Source: an uncultured Bacteroides sp.
GTDB lineage: Bacteria; Bacteroidota; Bacteroidia; Bacteroidales; Bacteroidaceae
Assembly: GCA_945965395.1 (NCBI GenBank)
Contig: CAMFND010000100.1
Span: 1-58,240, forward strand
DNA: 58,240 bases
Reading direction: 5' to 3'
Below are positions 8,973 through 17,800 of this stretch, piece by piece. Numbering within the stretch: the stretch's first letter is position 1; each line of letters opens with the position of its first letter. The notes under the pieces are model-generated. The model saw only the letters and a list, made by a program, of their open reading frames with translations, was not told the DNA's origin and ran no database searches. The translations under genes and the position numbers were made by a program.

Positions 8973-10343
8973 ATGAAAACAATTTGTCTTTACTTTGAAA
9001 TACACCAGATTATTCATTTGAAACGCTATCGTTTCTTTGAAATCGGTTCAGAACATTATTATTACGATGATTATGCCAATGAGCAGGGTATGAATGAAGT
9101 AGCCGAACGTTCCTATATACCGGCCTTGAGAACCCTGATTGATATGGCAAAAGCAAATAATGGCGCATTTAAAGTTGCCTTGTCTATTTCAGGTGTGGCT
9201 TTGGAACAGTTGGAAATCCACGCTCCGGCCGTAATAGAATTGTTGCATGAGTTGAATGCCACAGGTTGCTGCGAATTCCTTTGCGAGCCTTATTCACATG
9301 GATTGTCTTCATTGAAAAATGAGACTTGCTTCTGCGAAGAGGTAGAACGCATGCGTGTGAAGATTAAAGACTATTTCGGACAAGATCCTAAGGTATTCCG
9401 TAACTCCAGCTTGATTTATGACAATGAGATTGGTGGTATCGTAGCAGGAATGGGATTCAAGGGTATGCTGGCAGAAGGTGCTAAGCATGTGTTAGGATGG
9501 AAGAGTCCTCACTATTTGTACCATTGTGCTGAAAATCCGAATCTGAAACTGTTGTTACGTGACTTTAAGTTGTCTGACGATATAAGTTTACGTTTCTCTA
9601 ATACAGAATGGAGCGAATATCCGTTGTTTGCAGATAAATATATTGGCTGGATTGCTTCTCTGCCGGAAAACGAACAGGTAATCAATATCTTTATGGAATT
9701 GTCTGCTTTGGGTATCTTCCAGCCGCTGTCTTCCAATATTCTGGAATTCCTGAAAGCATTGCCGGAATGTGCTAAGCAGAAAGGTATTACCTTCTCTACT
9801 CCGTCGGAAATCGTAACGAAACTGAAATCAGTCGATATGATTGATGTACCTTATCCGATGTCTTGGGTAGATGAAGAACGTGATATTAGCCCGTGGTTAG
9901 GAAATGTAATGCAGCGTGAAGCATTTAATAAGTTGTATAGTGTGGCAGAGCGTGTACATTTGTGTTCTGACCGCCGAATCAAACAGGATTGGGATTACCT
10001 GCAGGCAAGTAATAACTTCCGCTTCATGACCACCAAGCAGATGGGCGTATCATTGGATCGTGGTATTTATGATTCACCATATGATGCTTTCACCAATTAC
10101 ATGAATATTCTTGGTGACTTTATTTCTCGTGTAAATTCATTGTATCCGGTAGATATGGAAGATGAAGAATTGAATTCTTTGTTGACAACCATACGTAATC
10201 AGGAAGAAGAACTGGTACAGTTGAATGATCAGGTGAAACATTTGCAGTCTTTGGTGAAAGAACAGCCGGAGAAGGCTCCTGCTAAAAAAGCTCCAGCTAA
10301 GAAAACAACTGCTGCCAAAAAGACTGCCACAGCAAAGAAATAA
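8973..10343 (+). CDS. GH57 alpha-amylase / alpha-glucan-acting enzyme with a lysine-rich tail
   Basis: The 456-residue protein begins M-K-T-I-C-L-Y-F-E-I-H-Q, the typical GH57 N terminus, and contains the catalytic-region block CEFLCEPYSHGLSSL around residue 110 and FRNSSLIYDNEIG. It would cleave or transfer alpha-1,4-glucan within the glycogen operon; amylase versus branching or 4-glucanotransferase activity is not resolved. Residues about 395-430 form a short coiled coil, and the last 25 residues are an alternating K/A/P/T tail of the AKKAPAKK type, like histone H1 or other polybasic tails. The gap to the upstream GT4 gene is 14 bp. Confidence 0.9.
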   Translation: MKTICLYFEIHQIIHLKRYRFFEIGSEHYYYDDYANEQGMNEVAERSYIPALRTLIDMAKANNGAFKVALSISGVALEQLEIHAPAVIELLHELNATGCCEFLCEPYSHGLSSLKNETCFCEEVERMRVKIKDYFGQDPKVFRNSSLIYDNEIGGIVAGMGFKGMLAEGAKHVLGWKSPHYLYHCAENPNLKLLLRDFKLSDDISLRFSNTEWSEYPLFADKYIGWIASLPENEQVINIFMELSALGIFQPLSSNILEFLKALPECAKQKGITFSTPSEIVTKLKSVDMIDVPYPMSWVDEERDISPWLGNVMQREAFNKLYSVAERVHLCSDRRIKQDWDYLQASNNFRFMTTKQMGVSLDRGIYDSPYDAFTNYMNILGDFISRVNSLYPVDMEDEELNSLLTTIRNQEEELVQLNDQVKHLQSLVKEQPEKAPAKKAPAKKTTAAKKTATAKK

Positions 10344-10361
10344 AGCTTGAGATACAGATAT

Positions 10362-10396
10362 AAAAAAATCCGGAAGTCAAACTTCCGGATTTTTTT
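10362..10396. terminator. Bidirectional terminator between GH57 and DUF4270 genes
   Basis: AAATCCGGAAG pairs with ACTTCCGGATTT around a TCAA loop. It is flanked by an A-run on the left and a T-run on the right, so it can stop transcription from both sides. Confidence 0.9.
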
Positions 10397-10409
10397 ATGC
10401 CCTTATTTC

Positions 10410-11885
10410 TTATTTATTGAATTTCGGTTTGGTATAGATGACTTCCATCTTGATTTTCTCTCCTTCCTCGCCACCTATGAGTTTTGCTGAGTTTACTTCC
10501 AGGTCGTGCGACAAACCGATGGTGTTTCCTTGTGAGTCTGTTTCGGTTTTCACTGGAATCAATACCATGGTATTATACTCATCCCATCCTTCAGCAGGTT
10601 CTTCTTTTGTTCTCATATCGCTGAAAATCTGGCTTATCAGTCGGTTTACCTGTGAGAACGAATAGGAGTTGGTCGTACTGCTGTAAGTGCCTAAGAAGGT
10701 AGTTTTGCTATCGTAATTCTTTCTTTTTTCAAAGAAGTCTTTTACCTCATTTTTACGAATGAGCAGCAAGTTCTTTGGTGTACCCATTTTGTACGGATTT
10801 TCTTCTGAATTATCGCTGACATTTTTGTATTTAGTGAATGACATAGATACGGAGTTCAATGTGTCTGTTCCTAACGCATCATACATTTCCTGCAAAGGAA
10901 GCTTCACTTCTGTACAAAGTCCGGCAGGAGTTTTCAGATAAGTATGTTGCTTTTCTCCAGCCAAGTTGTTTAATGTCTCTTCGGAATTGCTCAAGCGAGT
11001 AGACATAAACACTTCGTTAGTTGCTGCAAAAGGAATAGAGGTATACACAACAGAATCAATAGCTCCAGTAGAAGGCCTTTCGACTAAATATTTAACCTTC
11101 ATGCGCAGCCAGATATCTCCGATATATAGAATAGAACCTTCGCCACCTGTATTATGTACATAAAATCCTGGGAGTACTTTATGTATAAAAGAATAAGCAT
11201 CTTTGAAATAGTCCTTGTTCTCTTTGTATTTATTCAAAAGATATTGACTAAAATCTCCTGGTTCGTCTTCTCCTATACCTGAACTTTTCTTTTTGTCCAA
11301 GTCGATAACCAATGGTGGATAATATCCATTTGCACCTTTTATAGAGTCAATTTTTTCGTCCGTCCATGAATTGTCACGTACAGCGTAATCCTGTTCTGCT
11401 AATGCCGGTTCCTGAGGATTATAGTATCCTTCTTCTATTGGATTATAAGATGTGTAATATAAATCTAAGTCTTCGCCTGTGTCATCAATAGCCTTATCAA
11501 GCATGTCTACTCTTACACGCATGGGAGCTAGTGAATCACCGAAAAAGCTGGCATACGACAATTCCAACGTTGTTGCTACAATTTCTTGAGTCGTTTCCGG
11601 AAATTCGAAACCTTCCGTGCAATTGATTTGTGTGATGAAATCGGTGGTATATGTGCCAAAATCCGGATCAGTGAATTTTCCCAAATATGCGCTGCTTGTA
11701 CGAGAAAATACTCCTTTTGGATTCAGGTCTGTATATTTCAGGGTTTTGGTAGTGGCCTCAAAAGTTTGAGCCGATGCAGTAATTTCATCTGCATCTGCCA
11801 CGAATTCACCGACACCTGTAGTAGTATCATCACAACTGTAGAATGTGGCTGCAAGTCCGACTGCAGCCAAGAACTTAAGTTTCAT
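10410..11885 (-). CDS. DUF4270 domain lipoprotein
   Basis: The 491-residue protein starts with a lipoprotein signal: M-K-L-K-F then a hydrophobic core and F-Y-S-C, with Cys18 as the lipidated residue, followed by D-D, then a beta-rich body. It matches the Bacteroidota-specific DUF4270 family, whose function is unknown. It is predicted to sit in the outer membrane. The gene follows the glycogen-synthase-like gene by 26 bp on the same strand and is probably co-transcribed with it. That pairing is reportedly common in Bacteroides but does not explain the function. Confidence 0.85.
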   Translation of the reverse strand: MKLKFLAAVGLAATFYSCDDTTTGVGEFVADADEITASAQTFEATTKTLKYTDLNPKGVFSRTSSAYLGKFTDPDFGTYTTDFITQINCTEGFEFPETTQEIVATTLELSYASFFGDSLAPMRVRVDMLDKAIDDTGEDLDLYYTSYNPIEEGYYNPQEPALAEQDYAVRDNSWTDEKIDSIKGANGYYPPLVIDLDKKKSSGIGEDEPGDFSQYLLNKYKENKDYFKDAYSFIHKVLPGFYVHNTGGEGSILYIGDIWLRMKVKYLVERPSTGAIDSVVYTSIPFAATNEVFMSTRLSNSEETLNNLAGEKQHTYLKTPAGLCTEVKLPLQEMYDALGTDTLNSVSMSFTKYKNVSDNSEENPYKMGTPKNLLLIRKNEVKDFFEKRKNYDSKTTFLGTYSSTTNSYSFSQVNRLISQIFSDMRTKEEPAEGWDEYNTMVLIPVKTETDSQGNTIGLSHDLEVNSAKLIGGEEGEKIKMEVIYTKPKFNK

Positions 11886-11911
11886 TTTCGTCCTTTTTTA
11901 TGTATTCATAT

Positions 11912-12727
11912 TTATTCGGAAACGGATACCTTGTCATAAAATGCGTCACACGCATCTGCATAGGCATCGCCCGAAGTATATTCAAGTACCGGAATGTTCA
12001 GGCTTCGTGCGTAGTCGAGTACATTCTGGTTTACAGTTTCGTCGTTTTGAATCACTCCGTCAGAGTAAGCTACTGCTAACTTGCAGAGTTCCTCATAGTT
12101 TGCCGGCGACTTCATCATGCTGACATTTTCCGGAGTGATTTCCTTGAACAGCACTTGTTCGGCAAAGTTGGGAGCTAAATTTGAATTAAACCCTTCCTGA
12201 TAAAGCGAGAAAATCACCTTTGAATCGCGGAAAGAAGGTTCATCATAATAAGCTTTCTTAATATAAAGAGGAACCATCGCACTCATCCATCCGTGACAGT
12301 GAATCACATCCGGACACCAGCGCAGTTTCTTGACAGTTTCCAGTACACCACGGGCATAGAAGATGGCACGTTCGCCATTGTCTTCATATTCCTTTCCGTT
12401 TTCATCGCATGTCATCTGGCGATGCTGGAAATAATCATCATTATCAATAAAGTACACTTGTCTGCGTGCAGCCTGAATAGATGCCACCTTGATAATCAGC
12501 GGATGATCCGTGTCGTCAATAATCAGATTCATTCCAGACAGACGGATTACCTCATGCAATTGGTTTCTGCGTTCGTTCACGATACCCCATTTCGGCATGA
12601 ATGTTCTGATTTCGCGGCCTTTGTCTTGTATGGCTTGCGGTAAATTCTGGCCGATTAATGCCAGGTTACTTTCGGGTACGTAGGGAGTAATTTCTTGTGT
12701 AATGAATAAAACTTTTTTCGCGCTCAT
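11912..12727 (-). CDS. Glycogen/starch synthase-like protein, GT5 N-terminal domain only
   Basis: The 271-residue protein resembles the N-terminal half of bacterial glycogen synthase (Glyco_transf_5): it starts M-S-A-K-K-V-L-F-I-T-Q-E-I-T-P-Y and contains PDVIHCHGWMSAMVP around residue 140. GlgA is normally about 480 residues with a second GT-B domain; here it is absent. The K-x-G-G-L motif that binds ADP-glucose after ...EVAPFA in GlgA is replaced by P-E-S-N-L-A (about residues 18-23). Catalysis as a standalone synthase is therefore doubtful; it could be a regulatory or partner subunit. The frame extends upstream to 12757, but ATG 12727 fits the family start and lies 27 bp from a -7 box. Confidence 0.8.
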   Translation of the reverse strand: MSAKKVLFITQEITPYVPESNLALIGQNLPQAIQDKGREIRTFMPKWGIVNERRNQLHEVIRLSGMNLIIDDTDHPLIIKVASIQAARRQVYFIDNDDYFQHRQMTCDENGKEYEDNGERAIFYARGVLETVKKLRWCPDVIHCHGWMSAMVPLYIKKAYYDEPSFRDSKVIFSLYQEGFNSNLAPNFAEQVLFKEITPENVSMMKSPANYEELCKLAVAYSDGVIQNDETVNQNVLDYARSLNIPVLEYTSGDAYADACDAFYDKVSVSE

Positions 12728-12754
12728 TGTATTATAGTTGCTCTTAACGACTGA

Positions 12755-12762
12755 CAAAGATA
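12755..12762 (-). promoter_or_regulatory. -7 box (TATCTTTG) of the GT5/DUF4270 unit
   Basis: On the minus strand TATCTTTG matches TAnnTTTG, with the ATG 27 bp downstream. The rest of the divergent gap to panC is A/T-rich; a weaker TTACTTTG at 12936-12943 is the likely panC -7 box. Confidence 0.6.
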
Positions 12763-12984
12763 CAAAAAATACACCAATGAAGCGAACCGACAGCCGTTTA
12801 TAAATCCTTATAGTATGTTAATGTGTTGATAAACAGTGTGCTATAATGGTACTTGCTATGCTTTCTAAATAGGATAAATTCGCTAAATATCAAAAGAATT
12901 TTCCGTTTCCGTTTCTTTATGTGCTAAATAAATAGTTACTTTGCAGCCGTTTTCTGAATTTATGATTAAAAACAGGAATAAGAG

Positions 12985-13830
12985 ATGAAGTTAATTCAAA
13001 CAATCAGTGAGCTTCGCGCAGAACTCGATGCTTTCCGCAAAGAAGGAAAGACTATCGGACTGGTTCCGACGATGGGAGCTTTGCATGCGGGACATGCTTC
13101 GTTGGTGAATCGTGCCGTAGCTGAGAATGATGTAGTGGTAGTCAGTGACTTTGTGAACCCTACACAGTTTAACGATCAGAATGACCTTTTAAAATATCCG
13201 CGCACACTGGAGGCGGATTGTGCTTTATTGGAGAAATGTGGAGCAACGTTGGTTTTTGCTCCTTCTGTAGAAGAAGTTTATCCTGAACCCGATACCCGCC
13301 AGTTCAGCTATGCGCCGCTGGATACGGTGATGGAAGGAAAATACCGTCCGGGACATTTCAACGGGGTTTGTCAGATTGTCAGCAAATTATTCCTGATGGT
13401 GGAACCTGACCGCGCTTATTTTGGTGAAAAGGATTTCCAGCAGCTGGCCATTATCCGTGAATTGGTGCGCAAGTATCCTTTCAATATTCAGATTGTGGGA
13501 TGCCCGATTGTACGTGAAGAAGACGGTCTGGCACTGAGCAGCCGCAATGCACGTCTTACGGCAGAGCAGCGGAAGGAAGCTTTGCAGATTTCTAAGGCAC
13601 TGTTTGCCAGTGTAGATTTCAGTAAGTCACGTGTTTTGCTTGAAACCAAGCAGTTTGTAGAAGACTGTATCCGTCGCGCACCGGGACTGGAACTGGAATA
13701 TTTCGAGATTGTGGATGGCAATACGCTTCAGCCCGTAAAGGCATGGGACGAAAGCAATTACATTGTAGGTTGTATCACAGTGTATTGCGGTGAAGTACGT
13801 CTGATTGATAACATTAAATATAAAGGATAA
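12985..13830 (+). CDS. panC: Pantoate--beta-alanine ligase (pantothenate synthetase)
   Basis: PanC joins pantoate and beta-alanine using ATP to make pantothenate, the coenzyme A precursor. The 281-residue protein has the HIGH-like nucleotide-binding element [11 protein letters not shown] near residues 27-37, FVNPTQFN, the pantoate-binding [13 protein letters not shown] stretch, [10 protein letters not shown], and the KMSKS-like LSSRNARL. Size and motif order are normal. panD follows after 3 bp, so the two final steps that provide and use beta-alanine are coupled in one operon. Confidence 0.97.
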   Translation: MKLIQTISELRAELDAFRKEGKTIGLVPTMGALHAGHASLVNRAVAENDVVVVSDFVNPTQFNDQNDLLKYPRTLEADCALLEKCGATLVFAPSVEEVYPEPDTRQFSYAPLDTVMEGKYRPGHFNGVCQIVSKLFLMVEPDRAYFGEKDFQQLAIIRELVRKYPFNIQIVGCPIVREEDGLALSSRNARLTAEQRKEALQISKALFASVDFSKSRVLLETKQFVEDCIRRAPGLELEYFEIVDGNTLQPVKAWDESNYIVGCITVYCGEVRLIDNIKYKG

Positions 13831-13833
13831 CGG

Positions 13834-14187
13834 ATGATGATGATTGAAGTGTTGAAGTCGAAGCTTCATTGCGTAACGGTGACAGAAGCGAACCTGAACT
13901 ATATGGGCAGCATTACGATTGATGAAGATTTAATGGATGCGGCCAACATGATTGCCGGTGAGAAGGTACAGATTGTGGACAATAACAACGGAGAACGTTT
14001 TGAAACCTATATCATTAAAGGTGAACGTGGCTCAGGTTGTATTTGTTTGAACGGAGCGGCAGCTCGCAAGGTGCAGGTGGGTGATGTGGTGATTATCATG
14101 TCGTATGCCTTGATGGACTTTGAGGAGGCCAAGACTTTCAAGCCGACCGTGCTATTCCCGGATACGGCAACAAATCGTCTGTTGTAA
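13834..14187 (+). CDS. panD: Aspartate 1-decarboxylase proenzyme
   Basis: PanD makes beta-alanine from aspartate using a pyruvoyl group formed by self-cleavage. The 117-residue sequence has the cleavage site Y-M-G-S (Gly25-Ser26 counted from the first ATG), preceded by [14 protein letters not shown] and followed by [32 protein letters not shown] is the conserved C-terminal block. Two further in-frame ATGs follow at 13837 and 13840, so the first residues are uncertain. It directly follows panC, its pathway partner. Confidence 0.96.
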   Translation: MMMIEVLKSKLHCVTVTEANLNYMGSITIDEDLMDAANMIAGEKVQIVDNNNGERFETYIIKGERGSGCICLNGAAARKVQVGDVVIIMSYALMDFEEAKTFKPTVLFPDTATNRLL

Positions 14188-14218
14188 TTGGATTAGATAA
14201 GTTGATGAAATAAATAAA

Positions 14219-14265
14219 GGGTGCCGGAGGAAGATGTGAAATCTCTTTCCGGCACCCTTCGTTTT
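14219..14265 (+). terminator. Terminator of panCD
   Basis: GGGTGCCGGA pairs perfectly with TCCGGCACCC and is followed by TTCGTTTT. The 22-bp repeat array starts 11 bp later. Confidence 0.85.
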
Positions 14266-14275
14266 GGTATATTCT

Positions 14276-14407
14276 AAACGCTTTTTCGTTTACGGAAAAA
14301 CGCAAGTACGTTTGTTCTAAAACGCCTTTGCGTTTGAATCAAAACGTACTTGCGTTTAGGATAAAACGTCCTTGCGTTTTCTCTCAAACGTCCTTGCGTT
14401 TTTGGCG
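14276..14407. repeat. 22-bp-period palindromic repeat array A (six units)
   Basis: Six units start at 14276, 14298, 14320, 14342, 14364 and 14386, exactly 22 bp apart. Each is AAACG, six variable bases, CGTTT, then a six-base spacer, so inverted five-base half-sites recur every 11 bp in alternating orientation. All twelve arms are invariant; the centres and spacers vary. The array fills the gap between convergent panD and the TrpB-like gene. It is not a CRISPR, as the units are too short and there are no long unique spacers. Function unknown. Confidence 0.9.
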
Positions 14408-14418
14408 CGTGTCAAAAA

Positions 14419-15783
14419 TTACACTTGAGGTACGTCCTGCAAGCTGTTTGCTATGTCTTCTTCGCTCAGTGAATAGTTGGTCAGGTTGCCCGACAGATAC
14501 TGGTCGTACGCAGTCATGTCTATCAGACCATGACCGGACAAGTTGAATAGAATTACTTTTTCTTCTCCTGTTTCCTTGCATTTTTCTGCTTCCTGAATGG
14601 CGGCAGCAATGGCGTGGCAAGATTCCGGAGCCGGAATGATACCTTCTGCGCGGGCAAACAGGCAGCCGGCCTTGAAGGTGTCAAGCTGCTGTATGTCTAC
14701 CGCTTCCATCAAATTGTCTTTCAACAGCTGCGAAACGATGACACCTGCACCGTGGTAGCGCAGACCACCGGCATGGATATTGGCAGGTGTAAAGTTGTGT
14801 CCTAAGGTAAACATCGGCAGCAGTGGGGTGTAGCCGGCTTCATCACCGAAGTCATATTCAAATTTACCTCTGGTCAGTTTGGGGCAAGATGCCGGTTCGG
14901 CTGCGATATAACGTGTTTTCTTTCCTTCCAGAATGGTGTGACGCATGAACGGGAAACAGATTCCGCCGAAGTTGGAACCTCCTCCGAAGCATCCGATAAT
15001 CATGTCAGGATATTCACCGGCCATTTCCATCTGTTTTTCAGCTTCCAGTCCGATGACAGTCTGGTGCAGGGTTACATGGCTCAGCACGGACCCCAGTGTA
15101 TATTTACAGTTCGGTGTGGTGCGTGCCAGTTCGATAGCTTCCGAGATGGCAGTACCCAGTGAACCCTGATGGTTCGGATATTTGGTCAGGATATTTTTTC
15201 CTGCACGGGTAGACATGGAAGGAGAAGGAGTTACCTGTGCGCCGAAGGTCTGCATGATGCTGCGGCGATAAGGTTTCTGTTCGTAACTGATTTTTACCTG
15301 ATATACGGCAGCTTCGAGTCCGAACACCTTGGCGGCATACGACAAGGCTGCCCCCCATTGTCCGGCACCTGTTTCAGTAGTGATGTTCGTTACACCTTCT
15401 TTCTTGCAGTAATAAGCCTGTGCCAGTGCAGAGTTCAGTTTGTGTGAACCGATGGGGCTGACACTTTCATTTTTGAAATAGATGTGTGCCGGTGTACCCA
15501 GTGCTTTCTCCAGTCCGTAAGCACGTACCAGCGGGGTACTGCGGTAGTATTTGTACATTTCCCGCACTTCTTCCGGGATTTCAATCCACGCATCAGTCTG
15601 GTTCAGTTCCTGATGGCAGAGTTCCTTGGCGAAGATAGGGTAGAGGTCTTCCGGTTTTAGTGGTTCTTTTGTGGCCGGGTTCAGTGGAGGCATGGGTTTG
15701 TTGACCATATCGGCTTGAATGTTATACCAGTATTTTGGTATTTCATCTTCGGGTAAGATGAATCTTTTCTGTCTATTACTCAT
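14419..15783 (-). CDS. TrpB-like (TrpB2-type) pyridoxal-phosphate enzyme
   Basis: The 454-residue protein belongs to the longer TrpB2 branch of tryptophan synthase beta chains: it has an N-terminal extension, YYRSTPLVRAYGLEKALG, the PLP-lysine block GSHKLNSALAQAYY, ETGAGQWG, and the phosphate-binding GGGSNFGG. It could convert indole and serine to tryptophan. No trpA or other trp gene is nearby. TrpB2 proteins often work without TrpA, for example in indole salvage, but serine-deaminase-like roles have also been suggested. It has its own -7 box and is a single-gene unit. Confidence 0.92.
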   Translation of the reverse strand: MSNRQKRFILPEDEIPKYWYNIQADMVNKPMPPLNPATKEPLKPEDLYPIFAKELCHQELNQTDAWIEIPEEVREMYKYYRSTPLVRAYGLEKALGTPAHIYFKNESVSPIGSHKLNSALAQAYYCKKEGVTNITTETGAGQWGAALSYAAKVFGLEAAVYQVKISYEQKPYRRSIMQTFGAQVTPSPSMSTRAGKNILTKYPNHQGSLGTAISEAIELARTTPNCKYTLGSVLSHVTLHQTVIGLEAEKQMEMAGEYPDMIIGCFGGGSNFGGICFPFMRHTILEGKKTRYIAAEPASCPKLTRGKFEYDFGDEAGYTPLLPMFTLGHNFTPANIHAGGLRYHGAGVIVSQLLKDNLMEAVDIQQLDTFKAGCLFARAEGIIPAPESCHAIAAAIQEAEKCKETGEEKVILFNLSGHGLIDMTAYDQYLSGNLTNYSLSEEDIANSLQDVPQV

Positions 15784-15810
15784 AATTGCTTACTATTTTT
15801 AAGTTTTCGT

Positions 15811-15818
15811 CAAAAATA
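15811..15818 (-). promoter_or_regulatory. -7 box (TATTTTTG) of the TrpB-like gene
   Basis: Minus-strand TATTTTTG fits TAnnTTTG, 27 bp before the ATG at 15783. Confidence 0.55.
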
Positions 15819-15935
15819 TGGAAATAAATGATAACAGACAACTCATTTTGCTTTTTTCTTTTATGTTGTTTTGCTAAATTGAATCTTGTGGCAGATTTCT
15901 CCTTTCTTTGTCGCATGAATATATGGATTTTTCCA

Positions 15936-15943
15936 TACATTTG
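15936..15943 (+). promoter_or_regulatory. -7 box (TACATTTG) of the potassium uptake operon
   Basis: TACATTTG matches TAnnTTTG, 24 bp before the ATG at 15968. Confidence 0.55.
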
Positions 15944-15967
15944 TAAATACATTCATTCACTGTTGGT

Positions 15968-17797
15968 ATGGATTATTGGGAACGACTTTTTTTATATAAT
16001 AAGAAATTGCTTATGCCGCGTGTAAACCTGTTGCTCAACTGGGTGATGGGCATCAATTTCTTGTGTGGCATTGTTTTTCTGCTAGCCATTGTGTATGAAT
16101 ATGGATTCAGAATTTCTGCGGCGGAGTATAATCTGATACATACGGTTTATCATATGGTATGGATTATCTTTTTAGTTACGACTACGGTACAGATTGTTTT
16201 TCGTCAGGAAGACTCTTCGTTTAAGTTTACTCCGTGGACATGGATTCTCACCATATTACTCTATTTGACCTTGCTTCCTGTGGTATTCAAAAAGCCGGAG
16301 GAGACTACTGGAGTGTACTGGGTATGGGTGTTTTTTCATCATGCTTATTATAAAGGGATTATCCTGATGCTGCTTTCTTTCTCCCAGCTTTCGGGTATTC
16401 TGGTGCGCTTACTGGGCAAACGTACCAATCCTTCATTGATTCTGGCTGGTAGTTTTCTGGTGTTTATTTTGTTGGGTACCGGACTGCTGATGCTTCCTCG
16501 GGCCACTTATCATGGCATTTCGTTCATGGATGCCCTATTTACTGCTACGAGTGCGACGTGCGTCACAGGGCTTGTTACCGTAGATGTGCCTTCTACCTTT
16601 ACGCTGGAGGGACAAATCCTGATTATTCTCCTGATTCAGATAGGCGGACTCGGGGTGATGACGCTGACAAGTTTCTTTGCCATGTTTTTCATGGGAAATA
16701 CCTCACTTTACAACCAGCTGATGGTGGGCGACATGATTAGTTCCAACTCCTTGAATTCGCTATTGTCTACCTTATTATATATATTGGGCTTTACGCTGGC
16801 AATAGAAGGAGTTGGTATGGCTGTTATCTGGCTAAGTGTACACGGCACGCTGGGGATGACCTTGCAGGAAGAACTCTTCTTTTCTGCTTTCCATTCCGTG
16901 TCAGCGTTCTGTAATGCTGGTTTTTCTACTTTGCCTGGAGGGATGGGAAATCCAGCTGTTATGCAGGGACATAATTTGCTTTACATCACTCTGGGATTGC
17001 TAATTGTATTAGGAGGAATCGGATTCCCGATATTGGTGAATTTGTATGAAACGGTGGCTTATTATTTACAAGCCGGGAAGTTCTGGCTGCTGCGTCGTTC
17101 CGGAAGATTCCGTAAAAAAGTACACCTGTATAATTTGAATACGAAGATTATGCTAGTAGCTACTGTTTTTCTTTTAATAGGTGGCACATTGGCCATTGCC
17201 GTTCTGGAGTGGAACCATTCTTTTGCAGGTATGCCGGTGGCTGATAAGTGGGTACATGCTTTTTTCAATTCTTCTTGTCCGCGAACTGCCGGTTTTGCCA
17301 GTGTGGGGCTGACCTCCTTGTCTACCCAGACCTTGCTGCTCATGGTAGTACTGATGATGATAGGAGGGGGCACACAGTCTACGGCCGGTGGGGTAAAAGT
17401 TAACGTCTTTGCGGTAGTTTTGATTAATTTGTGGGCTGTGGTTCGCGGGGCCGACCGTGTGGCGATTTTACGTCGGGAACTGTCGCACGATTCTATCCGC
17501 CGTTCGAATGCCGCATTGATTTTGTATCTGTTTATGGTTTTTCTGGCTATCTTCCTGTTAAGTGTGCTGGAACCGGAAGCCGGACTGCTGGCTATTGCTT
17601 TCGAATGTGTTTCGGCATTGAGCACTGTCGGTTCCAGTCTTGACCTGACACCTACCTTGGGTAATAGCAGCAAGTTGCTGGTGATTCTGCTGATGTATAT
17701 CGGTCGTGTCGGGGCGTTTACCTTGCTTACCGGTCTGGTACGTCAGGAAAAGAAATGCAATTACAGGTATCCGAGTGATAACATTATCATCAACTGA
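15968..17797 (+). CDS. Potassium uptake channel subunit, TrkH/KtrB family, with N-terminal membrane extension
   Basis: The 609-residue inner-membrane protein has four pore-loop repeats: ATCVTGLVT, FCNAGFSTL, CPRTAGFASVG and LSTVGSSL, each with the conserved selectivity-filter glycine, over the core from about residue 155. Before this core lie about 150 residues with roughly four predicted membrane helices (near 18-45, 55-77, 93-110, 125-148), which ordinary KtrB (about 450 residues) lacks. It would conduct K+ (or K+/Na+) with the RCK subunit encoded 3 bp downstream. An in-frame ATG at 16013 is a possible alternative start. Confidence 0.92.
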   Translation: MDYWERLFLYNKKLLMPRVNLLLNWVMGINFLCGIVFLLAIVYEYGFRISAAEYNLIHTVYHMVWIIFLVTTTVQIVFRQEDSSFKFTPWTWILTILLYLTLLPVVFKKPEETTGVYWVWVFFHHAYYKGIILMLLSFSQLSGILVRLLGKRTNPSLILAGSFLVFILLGTGLLMLPRATYHGISFMDALFTATSATCVTGLVTVDVPSTFTLEGQILIILLIQIGGLGVMTLTSFFAMFFMGNTSLYNQLMVGDMISSNSLNSLLSTLLYILGFTLAIEGVGMAVIWLSVHGTLGMTLQEELFFSAFHSVSAFCNAGFSTLPGGMGNPAVMQGHNLLYITLGLLIVLGGIGFPILVNLYETVAYYLQAGKFWLLRRSGRFRKKVHLYNLNTKIMLVATVFLLIGGTLAIAVLEWNHSFAGMPVADKWVHAFFNSSCPRTAGFASVGLTSLSTQTLLLMVVLMMIGGGTQSTAGGVKVNVFAVVLINLWAVVRGADRVAILRRELSHDSIRRSNAALILYLFMVFLAIFLLSVLEPEAGLLAIAFECVSALSTVGSSLDLTPTLGNSSKLLVILLMYIGRVGAFTLLTGLVRQEKKCNYRYPSDNIIIN

Positions 17798-17800
17798 TGT

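Noticed and set aside
14276..14407. CRISPR array
   Set aside because: Units are 16-bp palindromes with 6-base spacers and a 22-bp period; CRISPR repeats and spacers are each much longer, and no cas genes are present.
15828..16025. 65-residue frame upstream of and overlapping ktrB
   Set aside because: It spans the ktrB promoter and start in another frame; composition is not gene-like.
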